From assembly GCA_023653785.1 (NCBI GenBank), contig JAMKCH010035822.1:62001-126000 (forward strand): a stretch of 64,000 bases of DNA. The letters run 5' to 3'. Below the pieces are notes generated by a model. It was given only the letters and a program-made list of their open reading frames with translations, was not told the DNA's origin and did no database searches. Positions 35,620-46,499 of this stretch are shown here, in pieces. Position 1 is the stretch's first letter. Each line of letters starts with the position of its first letter. This DNA is from Ophioderma brevispina. Its lineage: Eukaryota > Echinodermata > Ophiuroidea > Amphilepidida > Ophiodermatidae. The position numbers and the translations under genes were made by a program.

Positions 35620-37620
35620 TATTTATTTATTAGATCTTCTTTTGCCTGGGGAAACCCCATCAGTGTAATCACTGTTTTTTCGGGGGTGCCCAGGGGTCAA
35701 ACATAATACATCAAAAATGGAATACAATACAATAACCAAGAATACAGAAATTACTAACAAGTATTAAAATACAATAATAAGAACATAATTTTACATAGTA
35801 AAAGTTTAACAGTGCAGCTGCTATAATATAAAACATTGTATTGCACAGTAAAATGTTGAGGTGCCATAGCATACAGATACCTTATAATACCATAAACAAA
35901 ACAAATTTCACATACACACCTCAAACACACCCGCACCACACACACACACACACACACGCCAAGCACACACGCACACCCCCACACACATAACAAGCATACA
36001 TACAACAATACAACACATGACGGACACACACAAACACACCCACAACAACGCGCCACACACATTACAAACTTAATACACAAATACACACACACACACAATA
36101 CATACATTACAAAACACACACACACACGCACATCACAATACAAAAGTAGGTAAGACATACTAATTACAGAGCCATACAATAAAATTACTGGGAAATGAGA
36201 TATTTAAAAGTAGCAAGTCTTGACGGGAGGGTTGCTTAGCGGCTAGAGCAAGGTTATTAAAAGAGTTAATCCCCCTGGAGGTAAATTTCCTTTTATCCGA
36301 GACATTTTTACATGGGGGTGGAACAAGATTACCATGAGAACCAGCTCTAGTCCTGTGGTTATGGCTATCAGAAACTGTTATGAAAATATTGCAGAGGTTT
36401 TGTGGGAGCATGCATGCAAGACTCTTGTAAACCATGATATTAAGATGGTATAGACGGCGCTCGTTGAGATTCTGCCAACCAAGTATATTCAGAAGGATGT
36501 TTGTTGGATATCTACGTGGAAGGCCTAGTATAATTTTCCATGCTGTGTTTTGAAGTTTATCCAGTTTAGACAGGTATGTCTTGCATGCATTCCCCCACAC
36601 AACATCACAATAGTCAAAGTGAGGCACAATTAAAGATTTATACACCAAATTAAGAGTTTCTTGAGGAAGAACATTTCTTAGCCGCCTTAGTAAACCAATA
36701 CGTTTTTGTTCAGTATTGGGACCCCATGTAAGTGAAGAATCTAACCAAATACCGAGGTATTTGAAACAATCAACATTTTCAACCCGGTGTGAAAGCAGAT
36801 ATAGTCCGGCGAGAACCACAGTCCGGGGCTCCATAGACGATACCGGAATAAAGCGTGAAATTAATGTTGCGTTAAGAGTCAACCGAATCGATTTCCCCAT
36901 TGTTCACCATTGTTCCCGGACTATGGGTACGCCAGACAATAACTACTTCTACACCGGTCATCCCTAATATAGACGTCAAGCCCCTGATCAAGACGATTAA
37001 TTTTTTTTTGCGTAGCATTGTAGCAAATAACATAGATTTTTTTAAACATTGATGGTTAAGTAATTGTTTTGCAACCATCTTGAGATATGAGCAAGTTCTC
37101 TGTTGAGAGTACAATTTACGACCTCAAGTGGTTTATCTTTCTGCATAAAGATACACTTTAGAGTAATTTCTCTTTAAATTGGCGGACAAATAATTGATAT
37201 ATATAGTGAAGAGCAATGGGCCAAGAATTGACCCTTGCGGAACACCAAAGTTAACAGCAGCCTTGTTGGAATAGTGCTCCCCTTTTGTGACCTGATTACG
37301 TTAAGACCTGAACCAGTCTAGTTCCCGACCCTGCACTCCAACACTCTGTAGCTTCTTAATGAGCACTTTATGATGGACCGTGTCAAAGGCCTTCTTTAGG
37401 TCGAGAAAAAACTGCACCCGTATGAAGACCAGTGCTCATGTTGTAAAGCAAATATATGTAACGTTAAGAAGACTGCTTTGAGTGGAGTGCATAGGCCTGA
37501 ATCCAGACTGGTTAGCTAGCTATGTTTCAGACCATGATTGTAGGCGGTGATTATCGCTACATGTTTTTATTAGCAAAATCATAGAAGTGGGTTCAGTATA
37601 TAGCCGCATCTGCATTACAG
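35620..37620 (-). pseudogene. CR1/jockey-like LINE, 3' half
   Basis: The minus strand encodes the C-terminal part of a LINE polymerase. A 'DLKKAFDTVHH' region lies at about 37,370-37,405, and 'FGVPQGSILGPLLF' at 37,200-37,250. The place where the YADD box is expected (about 37,120-37,150) reads YAE followed by a break. A long intact frame (36,160-36,900) then covers 'FKYLGIWLDSSLTW', 'SLIVPHFDYCDVVWGN' and 'RRLYHLNIMVYKSL', the usual thumb and tail of these enzymes. The 5' endonuclease half is missing, as in normal 5'-truncated insertions. The 3' end, past an AC microsatellite, appears to run to TAAATA-type repeats near 35,620. Confidence 0.88.
35930..36130. repeat. AC-rich microsatellite
   Basis: CACACA runs with short interruptions extend over about 200 bp inside the 3' untranslated part of the LINE. 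A long minus-strand open frame across it (Val/Cys-rich) is an artefact of the repeat. Confidence 0.9.
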
Positions 37621-38789
37621 ACTGTGTATTCTTGTTCATTAGATTTGGTCAGATTAAATGAAAATAGACTCGGTTTGTAATATTTTCATTTATAACACTA
37701 ATACACTGTGTTAACCATCATATTGCTATTGTGCTGAATGTGTTTCACGCATCAAGTTGCCTTGAATTTCACTGCAATGCGAGACTTATTGAGAGCCACA
37801 ATTCTTTGACTAACCGCGTTATTTGACTTCACAGTTGTCAAAAACTGTATCATCTCTGCATAGGTCAACTCACATAGGTAAGTGCAGAATTCAAGTACTG
37901 CCATTAGTTTTCGCTGGGACAACACCTGAATGTTTAGGGTACAAGGAGGTGAATCAGGCGATAGTGCAATACATTTCATGAATGGTTTGCATGGTATAGA
38001 TGTTTCAGTACAAACCCTACTTTCAATTTTCTCGTGATCAAGTATTTCTCTTTCATGTGCCGACATGCAATCAAGCCATCCTAAAAGCGTGTCTGGTTTT
38101 AATGATGCTCTTCTGTACCAGCAATAATTATCATTGTTATCATTGGCAAATACACCAGGGTTAAGTACATTAACAGCAACCGATGTCTTTTCATTCCATT
38201 CAGATATGATGCAACCATCTTCAATGTCAAGGCTTTCTATCCGGGGCATCAAATGAAGTAAACGTATAAGAGTGTCGGCACATACCACACAACACTTCAA
38301 TACTACTTTCGTACAATTGCAAGCTAATAGTTGATTACATTTAACATTCCAATCAAATGAAAAGAGCCCAATGTCAGCTTTTCTAATATGTGAAAATATC
38401 TTAAAATGTTCACCTGCTCTGTACTAAGCACCTTCCCGTCACAATCTCTACTGACTGTTACACCACTATTACATTCATCGTTGCCGCTGCCTTTATTTAT
38501 TTTAGTGAGAGGTTTGAGTAACAGGTGGTTGATAAGTACAAGAGGGAGAACTTTCTCCATTGTTGGCAACCCATCTTTCAAATTAAAAAGGGCATTACCT
38601 TTAAACTTGCATTCATCTCCCAAAGCACATTCAGCAAAAAGATTTAGATTCAAAACTTCCAATTGTATGTTAAATCCATTAAGTGTCAAATTGTCCACAT
38701 GATGGCATATGGTCTAATAGTACCTTCAAAATAATGGCATTGCTTTTACCACCATCCACATTTAATTGCTAATTGATTTATACCCTATT

Positions 38790-40990
38790 GAGGCACTTTC
38801 ACCCATAAACTCACCTGAAATGGTGACATCATCTAGTGTAATTTCCTCAAGTGACGGCATACAACACAACAATCCTATGAGTGTGTTTACATTTACTTTG
38901 CAATCCTCCCAATAAACACCTTTCAAATTGAAATTCTTTAGTGATTTACACACTATTGAAGTGTTTTCATCTATAGACTCACCTGAAATGGTGACTCGCT
39001 CTAGTGTAATTTCCTCAAGTGATGGCATGCAACCCAACAGTCCTATGAGTCCAGTAAAATTGATTTCTATACCGTCCATAATGCATTGCTTTAGTGATTT
39101 GCACACTATTGAATTGTTTTCATTTATAGACTCACCTGAAATGGTGACTCGCTCTAGTGTAATTTTCTCAAGTGACGGCATGCAACCCAATAGTCCTGTG
39201 AGTGTGTTCACGTTTAGTTTACAGTAATGCCGATAAGTATGCCGATAAGTACCTTTAAAATTTAAATTCTTTAGTGATTTACACACTATTGAAGTGTTTT
39301 CATCTATAGACTCACCTGAAATGGTGACATCATCTAGTGTAATTTTCTCAAGTGATGGCATGTAACCCAACAGTCCTATGAGTATGTTTACATTTAGCTT
39401 ACAATACACCCCATAACCTCTAAAACTGAAATTCTTTAGTGATTTACACACTATTGAAGTGTTTTCATCTATAGACTCACCTGAAATGGTGACATCATCT
39501 AGTGTAATTTCCTCAAGTGATGGCATGCAACCCAATAGTCCTGTGAGTGTGTTCACGTTTAGTTTACAATGATTCCGATAAGTACCTTTAAAAATGAAAT
39601 TCTTTAGTGATTTACACACTATTGAAGTGTTTTCATCTATAGACTCACCTGAAATGGTGACATCATCTAGTGTAATTTCCTCAAGTGATGGCATGCAACC
39701 CAACAGTCCTATGAGTGTGTTTACATTTAGTTCACCACCTTCCATAATGAATTGATTTGCATTTAGATTTATTTCACAATATTTCATACGTAATTCCTCC
39801 AGCGATTTAAACACTCTTGAGGTGCTTTCATCTACATACTCGCCTGATATGATGACTTCTTCTAGTGTAATTCCTCAAGTGGTGGCATGCAACCCAACAG
39901 TCCTATGAGTCCAGTGAAATTGATTTCAACACCTTTCATAATGCATTGCTTTAGTGATTTGCACACTATTGAATTGTTTTCATTTATAGACTCACCTGAA
40001 ATGGTGACTCGCTCTAGTGTAATTTCCTCAAGTGATGGCATGCAATCCAACAGTCCTATGAGTACAGTAAAATTGATTTCTATACCATCAATAATGAATT
40101 GTTTCAGTGATCTACACACTATTGAATTGTTTTCATTTATAGACTCACCTGAAATGGTGACTCGCTCTAGTGTAATTCCTCAAGGGATGGCATGCAACCC
40201 AACAGTCCTATAAGTCCAGTAAAATTGATTTCTATACCGTCCATAATGCATTGCTTTAGTGATTTGCACACTATTGAATTGTTTTCATTAGTAGACTTAC
40301 ATGAAATTGTGACTCTCGCTAGTATAATATCCTCAAGTGATGGCATGCAACCCAACAGTCCTATAAGTCCAGTAAAATTGATTTCTATACCATTAATAAG
40401 GAATTGCTTCAGTGAATTACACACTATTGAAGTGTTTTCATTTATAAATTCACTTGAAATAGGGCATCGCCTTAGTGTAATATCTTCAAGTGATGGCATG
40501 CAACCCAACAGTCCTATAAGTCCAGTAAAATTGATTTCTATACCGTCCATAATGCATTGCTTTAGTGATTTGCACACTATTGAATTGTTTTCATTTATAG
40601 ACTCACCTGAAATGGTGACTCGCTCTAATATAATTTCCTCAAGTGATGGCATGCAACCCAACAGTCCTGAGAATCTAGTAAAATTTATTTCACTATCTTT
40701 AATAATAAATAGCTTTAATGATTTACACGCTATAGAAATGTTCTCATTTATAGACTCACCGGAAATGGTGACGTATTCTAGTGTAATTTTCTCAAGTGAT
40801 GGCATGCATCCCAACAGTCCAATAAGTGTGTTTACATTTATTTCACAAAGCCTCATTTTGAATTCCTCTAGCGATTTAAAACATATAAACTTTCGATCCA
40901 ACATGCCCAAAATTGATATTTGTGTGAGATTCATAGTCCTCAATGATGGCATGCATCCGAGGAATAATGAAAGTATACCCATTCTATGTT
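38790..40990 (-). repeat. Leucine-rich-repeat array, at least 14 copies
   Basis: The unit is about 150-170 bp, encoding two LRRs of the ribonuclease-inhibitor type. Its core reads 'LIGLLGCMPSLEEITLERV', with 'TISGESINENNSIVCKSLK' filling the second half. 'CMPSL' or a near variant occurs 14 times. Two sub-types alternate in blocks: 'EINFTG...LERV' (mostly proximal, also one late copy) and 'KLNVNTL...LDDV' (mostly distal). Neighbouring units are almost identical at DNA level, which indicates recent expansion by unequal exchange or gene conversion. Confidence 0.9.
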
Positions 40991-41974
40991 GCACTATCCG
41001 GTCGCCAGGGCTGAGGTAGAGGTCTGTGACGGTTTGACATACCTTTTTCATTGTGCTGTCAATTTCATCTGTTATCCCGAGATTACATTGTAGTCGTTCT
41101 TGCACTACAGCCTCATTAAAAAGTACAAGAGTAAGGTACCAGTTACCTTCCTGAAGATTAATCACATGAGGCAAAATCAATGAAGCGGCTTTGTAGCTCA
41201 AACCACAGCAAAAACGTAGCAAGTATTCCATATCAAAAACATTATTTCCCACAATCATGTCAAGGTATAACTTAAACTTTTTAAAATCATCTTTTACTAG
41301 ATTTGCCAAGTAAAATGCAGCACAAAATTCATGAAAGGTTTTATGAATAAATGTCACAACTTTTCTGTATCTTTCAATTTCTTCTTCAAACACAAGTCCA
41401 ATTTTACACGCATCTCTGATGCATTTGCAACTTGATTCACTTGCTTGAAATGATAATTTCCCTTCAAAAAGGGAATCTATAGCGATTTGTCCAAGTTCGT
41501 TCTCTACTTTGTCTTTGTCATTCTTATAGCTTTCCTCCCAATGTTTATTAAGATATAAAATTGCTTCCCTGTATAATTCAGTAAGGCTTTCAGGCAAATC
41601 ATGGTCCCGTTCCTGATCAAGCCAAAGATGACAAAGCATAAGAAGGAGAATAGGAAATTCTGACAACTCCGTTAAAATTGGGACGACTGCTATTTTACCT
41701 GATAGAGACGCTGCAAGGTCGGTGTTCATGATTAATATCAAAGAACGTTCGGACATATTCTTCTACGCTTTCTTTGAAACCCCTAACAACTGAACATGCA
41801 CCCACTCTGATGTGTAACTTTTTGACAAAATTTATCAACCATGTGTGGTCTAGTTGTGACAATTACCATGGCAAGTTGTTCATATCGCTATCAAGCACCT
41901 GAATTTCATCTACCATTGCTTTCTGTTACATTTCAATCAAATCCATCTACTAAATAAAACCTTGTCTCTCCACG

Positions 41975-41989
41975 GGGGGGGGGGGGGGG
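41975..41989. repeat. Poly-G run inside the NACHT coding region
   Basis: About 16 G (C on the coding strand) followed by a GT-rich patch (to about 42,030). It interrupts sequence that should encode the stretch between Walker A and Walker B. Similar runs occur elsewhere in the window (26,638, 46,358, 61,770). Such runs are poorly resolved by sequencing. Confidence 0.85.
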
Positions 41990-42399
41990 TTTTTGGGTGT
42001 GTGGATGGTTGTTTTGGCTTTGTTTTGGGTGTGGTAACGTTTCTTACCACTTCTTGGATTTCATCACCTTCCACCCCATTCACAAGTTCTCTCCATCTTC
42101 TTGTCTGCTCAAGTTATCCCCAGCTCTAACATCTTACCTCTATTGTTATTGCAACTGATATTACTCAGATATCACATATTGGTATTACACTTCCTAATGC
42201 TGCCTCATGGATATTATATTCTATAATCATAGTGGACTTTTCCCAGGCCCGGCCGCACCACGTAGTAAAATGTCAATTAACAAACCAGGGTGTCCCATCT
42301 TCATATTCTATTTGAGTATATCACATGTGTGGTGATTCTCGGTGTCTCCCAGTTCTTTTTATTTTTTATCCCCAAGTGGCACATAGCTGAAAATTAACA

Positions 42400-43900
42400 A
42401 ACAAATCATCTGTGTTTGCAACCGACTTCCAGTGGGTACCAATCTTAATCTCACCTCTTCTCTTAGAATACATTTGTTTTACCTTCTTTCCACATTGGTA
42501 ACTTTTGAGCCACTTGGTGGTAATGCACATTGTCAATTACAAGAAATAACCACATGTGATTTTAAGAAATATTTTGACGTATACTCAGAATACTCATCCG
42601 ATTATTTCTATTAAAGAAGATGTTCTACCTATCCTTAAATTTGGAATGACATGTTATATCTTCACATTCGGGTTATGGCTATTTAGGTGTTTCTCAACGT
42701 ATTACCAGTTCCAAAATGAAATCTCCTTCCAGTAGTGGTGGAATTATTTACAAGAAAATCAAACTAATATTGTTTTGTCAAAAATAATCCTCTTGGGGAA
42801 ATTCGGTTGGAATGGGTCAATGTTCACGTTACCCTCGTCTTAACAATGGGGGTCTACCTTATGAACTTCGCTCCGGTGCGCTAACTGCTAAAAGTTTTTG
42901 TTAAAAGCTTCTAGGTACTCATTCTCTCATCCTTTCCGGTCGTTTTAAAGCAAAAAAAAAAAACACCGAAAAATCCGGGTTTTGGCGCTCATTTGAAAAA
43001 AAGGCGCCCAGCAACCATTCCCATCCTGATATCAATGATGGTTGAAATACTCTTTGCCATGCTACCACAAGACATCGAAAATACCTTATCAGTCATATTT
43101 TTGAAGTTCTACTCTCTAAATGTAAGCGATTAAAATTCACTCTTTCAGGAGTGACTCTAGGGACCAGTCTTTTGGATTAAAGTTACGCTTTAAGAGTGAA
43201 ATTTGTGATTACGTCTTTATCGAGCTATATTAAACACAACTGTACGGTGGTAATCATAGGGTCGCTTGCCCTACAACTTGTCCTGAAACCTAATAATGTA
43301 TCACTATCACAGTATCTAGTAGTTTCAAATATAATTGATTCGATTTAATAAATCTATTGTAACCATATCGTGTTGAAGGAATCGAACTGTATTATGTAAA
43401 CACTGGCTATGTAGGAACTACATTTAACATCTTCTGCTTTTTCTCCCACTTTTTCGAACCCCGGTGTAAATAAATTGAGTGTCCCCCATGAGAAAGTGTC
43501 CAAGCTACCATATCAACATGTACTGATAAACCGTGACCTGTAGACGAGGCCATTTGGGTACAGTGCTGAACAAATGATGCATACAGCACTCATGGAGAAC
43601 ACAATAGAACAGATGAGTGGGCACGACATTCAGTCACACGCACGCTGTAATATAATGACACCGTTTTTTGCATATATTGAATGCTTCCAATGTAATTGGA
43701 TCACCCCTGAAGTGAATAACCCGAATACGGTCGCCGTTATGTAATAAGAATGATTTAGTATTTTCTGTCGTGGATGACAGAAAGTCAAAACACTGTTTTC
43801 CTTGGAACGATTACATAGCAGCAGTGCTCAAACTTCGACCCCTCCGTACACATTACAACCCCAAGAGGATATATTTTTGGGACAGTGTGTATTTGCTCGA
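42400..43900. other. Intron of the NLR gene model, no assigned feature
   Basis: About 1.5 kb without recognisable coding sequence, apart from an unassigned minus-strand open frame at 43,407-43,589. A small inverted pair around AATTCACTCTT/AAGAGTGAAATT lies at 43,133-43,205. Confidence 0.4.
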
Positions 43901-43904
43901 CCGC

Positions 43905-44085
43905 AATGAAACGAAACAATCTTAGTACAAACCCATGGATTACCCCTTTATTGCGTCTCCTGTACAGGTGTAATAATGACGGAATAAAGAGTGTATATTA
44001 TACTACTTTATTCCGTCATTATAGTCACTGTATAATCCAATGGTTTGACTGGTCTTTTGGTTTCGTCCTTCGTGCCGCAAAATAA
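43905..44085. mobile_element. Palindromic MITE-like element in the intron
   Basis: The centre is a near-perfect hairpin: AATAATGACGGAATAAAG (43,972-43,989) and CTTTATTCCGTCATTAT (44,006-44,022). Weaker matching arms extend outward (ACGAAAC...CATGGATTA against its reverse complement near 44,036-44,070). The core resembles that of the element at 45,514-45,664, suggesting one family. It ends about 90 bp from the splice donor of the heptad exon. Confidence 0.7.
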
Positions 44086-44173
44086 AATAAACAACTGTTT
44101 TCTTCTGCTGATTCATAAATCCATGTATCTATTTGTATTTTCAAATTAGCAATCAATGCATTCATATACTTAC

Positions 44174-44374
44174 CTTGAGAAGTAGATTCGTTGTGCGGTG
44201 ATATCCCTTTGAAGATTTGAATGGTTTGGTTACCACTAGCAACGTACTGGTCACCAGTGAAATAGTTCTGGTTCCCACTGACAATGTTCTGGTCTCCACA
44301 AACGTGTGTTTGGTTACCCGCGACACTTACTTGGCTTCTACCCATCCTATTATGGTCAGAGAAATTTGGTCTCC
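44174..44374 (-). CDS. Candidate exon: Q-x4-G-N/D heptad array (possible NLR N-terminus)
   Basis: Minus-strand exon of 201 bp with an acceptor AACAG|GG and a strong donor CAAG|GTAAGT. Both borders are phase 1, so the exon can be inserted or lost without changing frame. It encodes about 67 residues; an in-frame ATG at 44,343-44,345 could also be a start. The centre is five heptads, each ending in Gly-Asn or Gly-Asp in strict alternation and followed by Gln: QVSVAGN, QTHVCGD, QNIVSGN, QNYFTGD, QYVASGN. Regular G/N/Q beta-type repeats with 'SGNQNYFT' resemble RHIM and other amyloid signalling motifs placed before NLR switch domains. That role is inference. The next exon on this strand, in the same phase, is the NACHT-LRR exon. 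Confidence 0.55.
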
Positions 44375-44557
44375 CTGTTAATATTTAAATGAAAAATACT
44401 GTTAAATTAGACATTTTTATAATACTTTGCATAAAAAAGACGAGCTAGATCAATCAAAAGGCAATGAAATACCTATAGATCAGTTATATTACTGACCACG
44501 CACGAAAAAACAAAACCCGTGGTTAAAAAACTGTATACAGATATTAAGACGGTCGTC

Positions 44558-44664
44558 GAGTGCCAAATTGTGTAAACACGTATTTCAATACGGAATAAAT
44601 CGCAATCTCATCATAGTGCGCAGTTCACACTCCATAGAAAAACGTTTTACACAATTTGGCACTC
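44558..44664. mobile_element. Short MITE with 19-bp terminal inverted repeats
   Basis: GAGTGCCAAATTGTGTAAA at 44,558-44,576 is exactly inverted at 44,646-44,664, with about 70 bp between. Internal sequence includes CGGAATAAA. No target-site duplication is obvious. Confidence 0.8.
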
Positions 44665-44837
44665 ACCATAGAAGAAGAGCAGAATATCATAGGGGCCTTA
44701 TGTCATAGATGGTACAAACTATACATTTTTGGAATCCTTATGACTAGACGGACAATATGGCATATATTTCAACATGATTGGAGCATTTTAAAAGTTTGAC
44801 CCCTGTGTAAACTTAAATTGGCCCCTATTGAAAAAGT

Positions 44838-45300
44838 TTGAGAGTACTACCTACCTGGCGTTGATATAGAGGGTCCATACTAACTACCAAAGGTGTCAAA
44901 CCTTTTCTGTAGTGAGGGGTAAACGATGATGTTTGACCTGGGTCCTAGCTCTTCCACTACCAGTGGTGTTAATATGGACCGAATGTCAGTTAACCCATTT
45001 TAGGGCACAACCGTTCTCAGTCGATGTCATGTTTTTACTGGGTCGGATTTGAGTGAAAAAAATTAAAACACAATTATTAAAAGATCACACCGAATCGTTT
45101 TGGATTTTCGGTGCTTGGGATATTGACGCAAAATTCTAGCACTAAGATAATACTTTTTGCATGAAAAGGTTCCAAATCAAATTATCTACTTACCCGCCCG
45201 GCATATATACCTAAGACAAATAGTTATATTCGTCTCAGATCATACATTATATGCACTATTTAAAACTATTTAAAATAAAACAGCAAAAAATGTAAAACAC
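44838..45300. repeat. Tandem duplication, copy 1
   Basis: The segment from GAGAGTACTACCTACCTGG to the AAACACACAA-TTTGGCTAAC region is repeated at 45,347-45,990 after a run of about 20 A. On the minus strand it holds an open stretch ('DIRSILTPLVVEELGPRS...') ending in a possible donor CCAG|GTAGGT at 44,851-44,856. A TAG stop shared by both copies argues against a functional exon. Confidence 0.85.
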
Positions 45301-45346
45301 ACAAATTTTGGCTAACTTTTAAAAAAAAAAAAAAAAAAAACAATTT

Positions 45347-45990
45347 GAGAGTACTACCTACCTGGCGTTGATATAGAGGGTCCATACTAACTACCAAAGG
45401 TGTCAAACCTTTTCTGTAGTGAGGGGTAAACGATGATGTTTGACCTGGGTCCTAGCTCCTCCACTACCAGTGGTGTTAATATGGACCGAATGTCAGTTAA
45501 CCCATTTTAGGGGGGTTGGTACATTTACTGCACCCACTTTGCCTGCTCCCAGTTGAATTCAGCAGCCTTGACGGAATAAAGTGCAGGGAATACTGTACTT
45601 TATTCCGTCAAGGCTGCTGAATTCAACTGGGAGCAGAAAAAGTGGGGTCACAAATGTACCAACCCATATTTTAGGGCACAACCGTTATCAGTCGATGTCA
45701 TGTTTTTACTGGGTCGGATTGAGTGAAAAAAATTAAAACACCCAAGTATTTAAAAGATCACCACCGAATCGTTTTGGATTTTCGGTGCTTGGGATATTGA
45801 CGCAAAATTCTAGCACTAAGCTAATCCGTTTGCATTGAAAAAGTTCCAAATCCAAATTATCTACTTACCAGACGGAATATACCTAAGAAAATAGTTTATA
45901 TCGTCTCAGATCATACATTATATGCACTATTTAAAACTATTTAAAATAAAAAACAGCAAAAAATGTAAACACACAATGTTGGCTAACTTT
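45347..45990. repeat. Tandem duplication, copy 2 (carries a palindromic insertion)
   Basis: Nearly identical to 44,838-45,300 but interrupted at CCCATTTTAG by a 150-bp palindrome (45,514-45,664). The interruption dates the insertion after the duplication. Confidence 0.85.
45514..45664. mobile_element. Palindromic MITE with target-site duplication
   Basis: GGTTGGTAC...TGACGGAATAAAGT and its reverse complement form one long hairpin, with about 65-bp arms and a 12-bp loop. The flanks read CATTTTAGG on the left and CATATTTTAGGG on the right. The uninterrupted copy (about 44,992-45,005) has a single CCCATTTTAGGGC. That fits an insertion with a duplication of about 8-9 bp, as for hAT-like elements. 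Confidence 0.85.
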
Positions 45991-46186
45991 TAGTTGGCTG
46001 CTTTTTATTAGGAACCTGTTTCTAACATCATCAATAATCTGACTTATCAATTTCATATTATTAAGTGTACTGTGAACTCGAGTTTTGTTACTAATAACTT
46101 AATGAATCGGATTTTGGTGACTGGGGCCTCTCTAAAGTAGACGGTGGGGCATGCCTATCTACGCCAGTGGTGTAACAGGCGGGGGG

Positions 46187-46210
46187 AAAAAAAAAAAAAA
46201 AAAAAAGGAA
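46187..46210. repeat. Poly-A tract and adjacent low-complexity DNA
   Basis: GGGGGG followed by about 20 A with a few G; another poly-G run of 16 is at 46,358-46,373. GTGGTGTAACAGGC near 46,164 and GGCCTGTTACGCCACTG near 46,314 form an inverted pair, so 46,150-46,332 may be a further short inverted-repeat element. Confidence 0.6.
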
Positions 46211-46499
46211 AAAAATTGCAAAAATCATGCTAAATGAGCCGTTTTTTAGCCTTCTGACCGGGAAAAATTGGCCTTTTGACCCCCCCAAGAGGGAACATTT
46301 CCCCAAACAGGCTGGCCTGTTACGCCACTGATCTACGCCCTCTTTCTGTAACCACCTGGGGGGGGGGGGGGGGTCTAAAATCCAATAATAAATTTTGTTC
46401 TCCTAATAAAGTGCCCATTTTCTTGAAATAATGAGATGTAACCTCAATTTCTTATAGTGTACAATGAATACACATAATAAGCTTTGAGCAAAACAACGG

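Larger units (their letters stand above)
37749..42386 (-). pseudogene. NLR-family receptor, large exon (NACHT-LRR), frame-broken
   Basis: NLRs are cytosolic sensors with an ATP-binding NACHT switch and a ligand-sensing LRR tail. A good acceptor (TTTTCAG) sets the exon start at 42,386 and leaves phase 1. Walker A, 'LLRGAAGPGKS', is at 42,236-42,268; Walker B, 'FYLVDGFD', at 41,936-41,959; and the sensor-1-like 'VIVTTRPHMV' at 41,838-41,867. 'GFKESVEEYVRTFF' (41,745-41,786) and the winged-helix/helical part follow, with 'FIHKTFHEFCAAFYL' near 41,310-41,355 in an intact frame from 41,756. The LRRs run from 40,990 to 37,750, ending at a stop at 37,749-37,751. At least four frame breaks lie in the NACHT part. 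Two more in the LRR array fall at identical TAATTTCC-to-TAATTCC contractions (about 40,174 and 39,869), with further breaks near 38,760, 38,700 and 38,350. The copy is a pseudogene or carries assembly errors. Confidence 0.85.

Noticed and set aside
35754..36179. 141-codon Val/Cys-rich minus-strand open frame
   Set aside because: Produced by the AC microsatellite; no protein character beyond the simple repeat.
38406..41019. Long plus-strand open frames (for example 40,192-41,019, 275 codons)
   Set aside because: Antisense shadows of the LRR array; the repeat unit is open on both strands and only the minus strand gives LRR and NACHT motifs.
43407..43589. Minus-strand frame ending KKWEKKQKMLNVVPT, considered as an NLR exon
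   Set aside because: An acceptor-like TTGTTCAG precedes it, but there is no donor, it ends in a stop, and no domain is recognised.
44838..45990. Duplicated minus-strand stretch ('DIRSILTPLVVEELGPRS') considered as a duplicated NLR exon
   Set aside because: Both copies share an in-frame TAG before the possible donor and lack a convincing acceptor.
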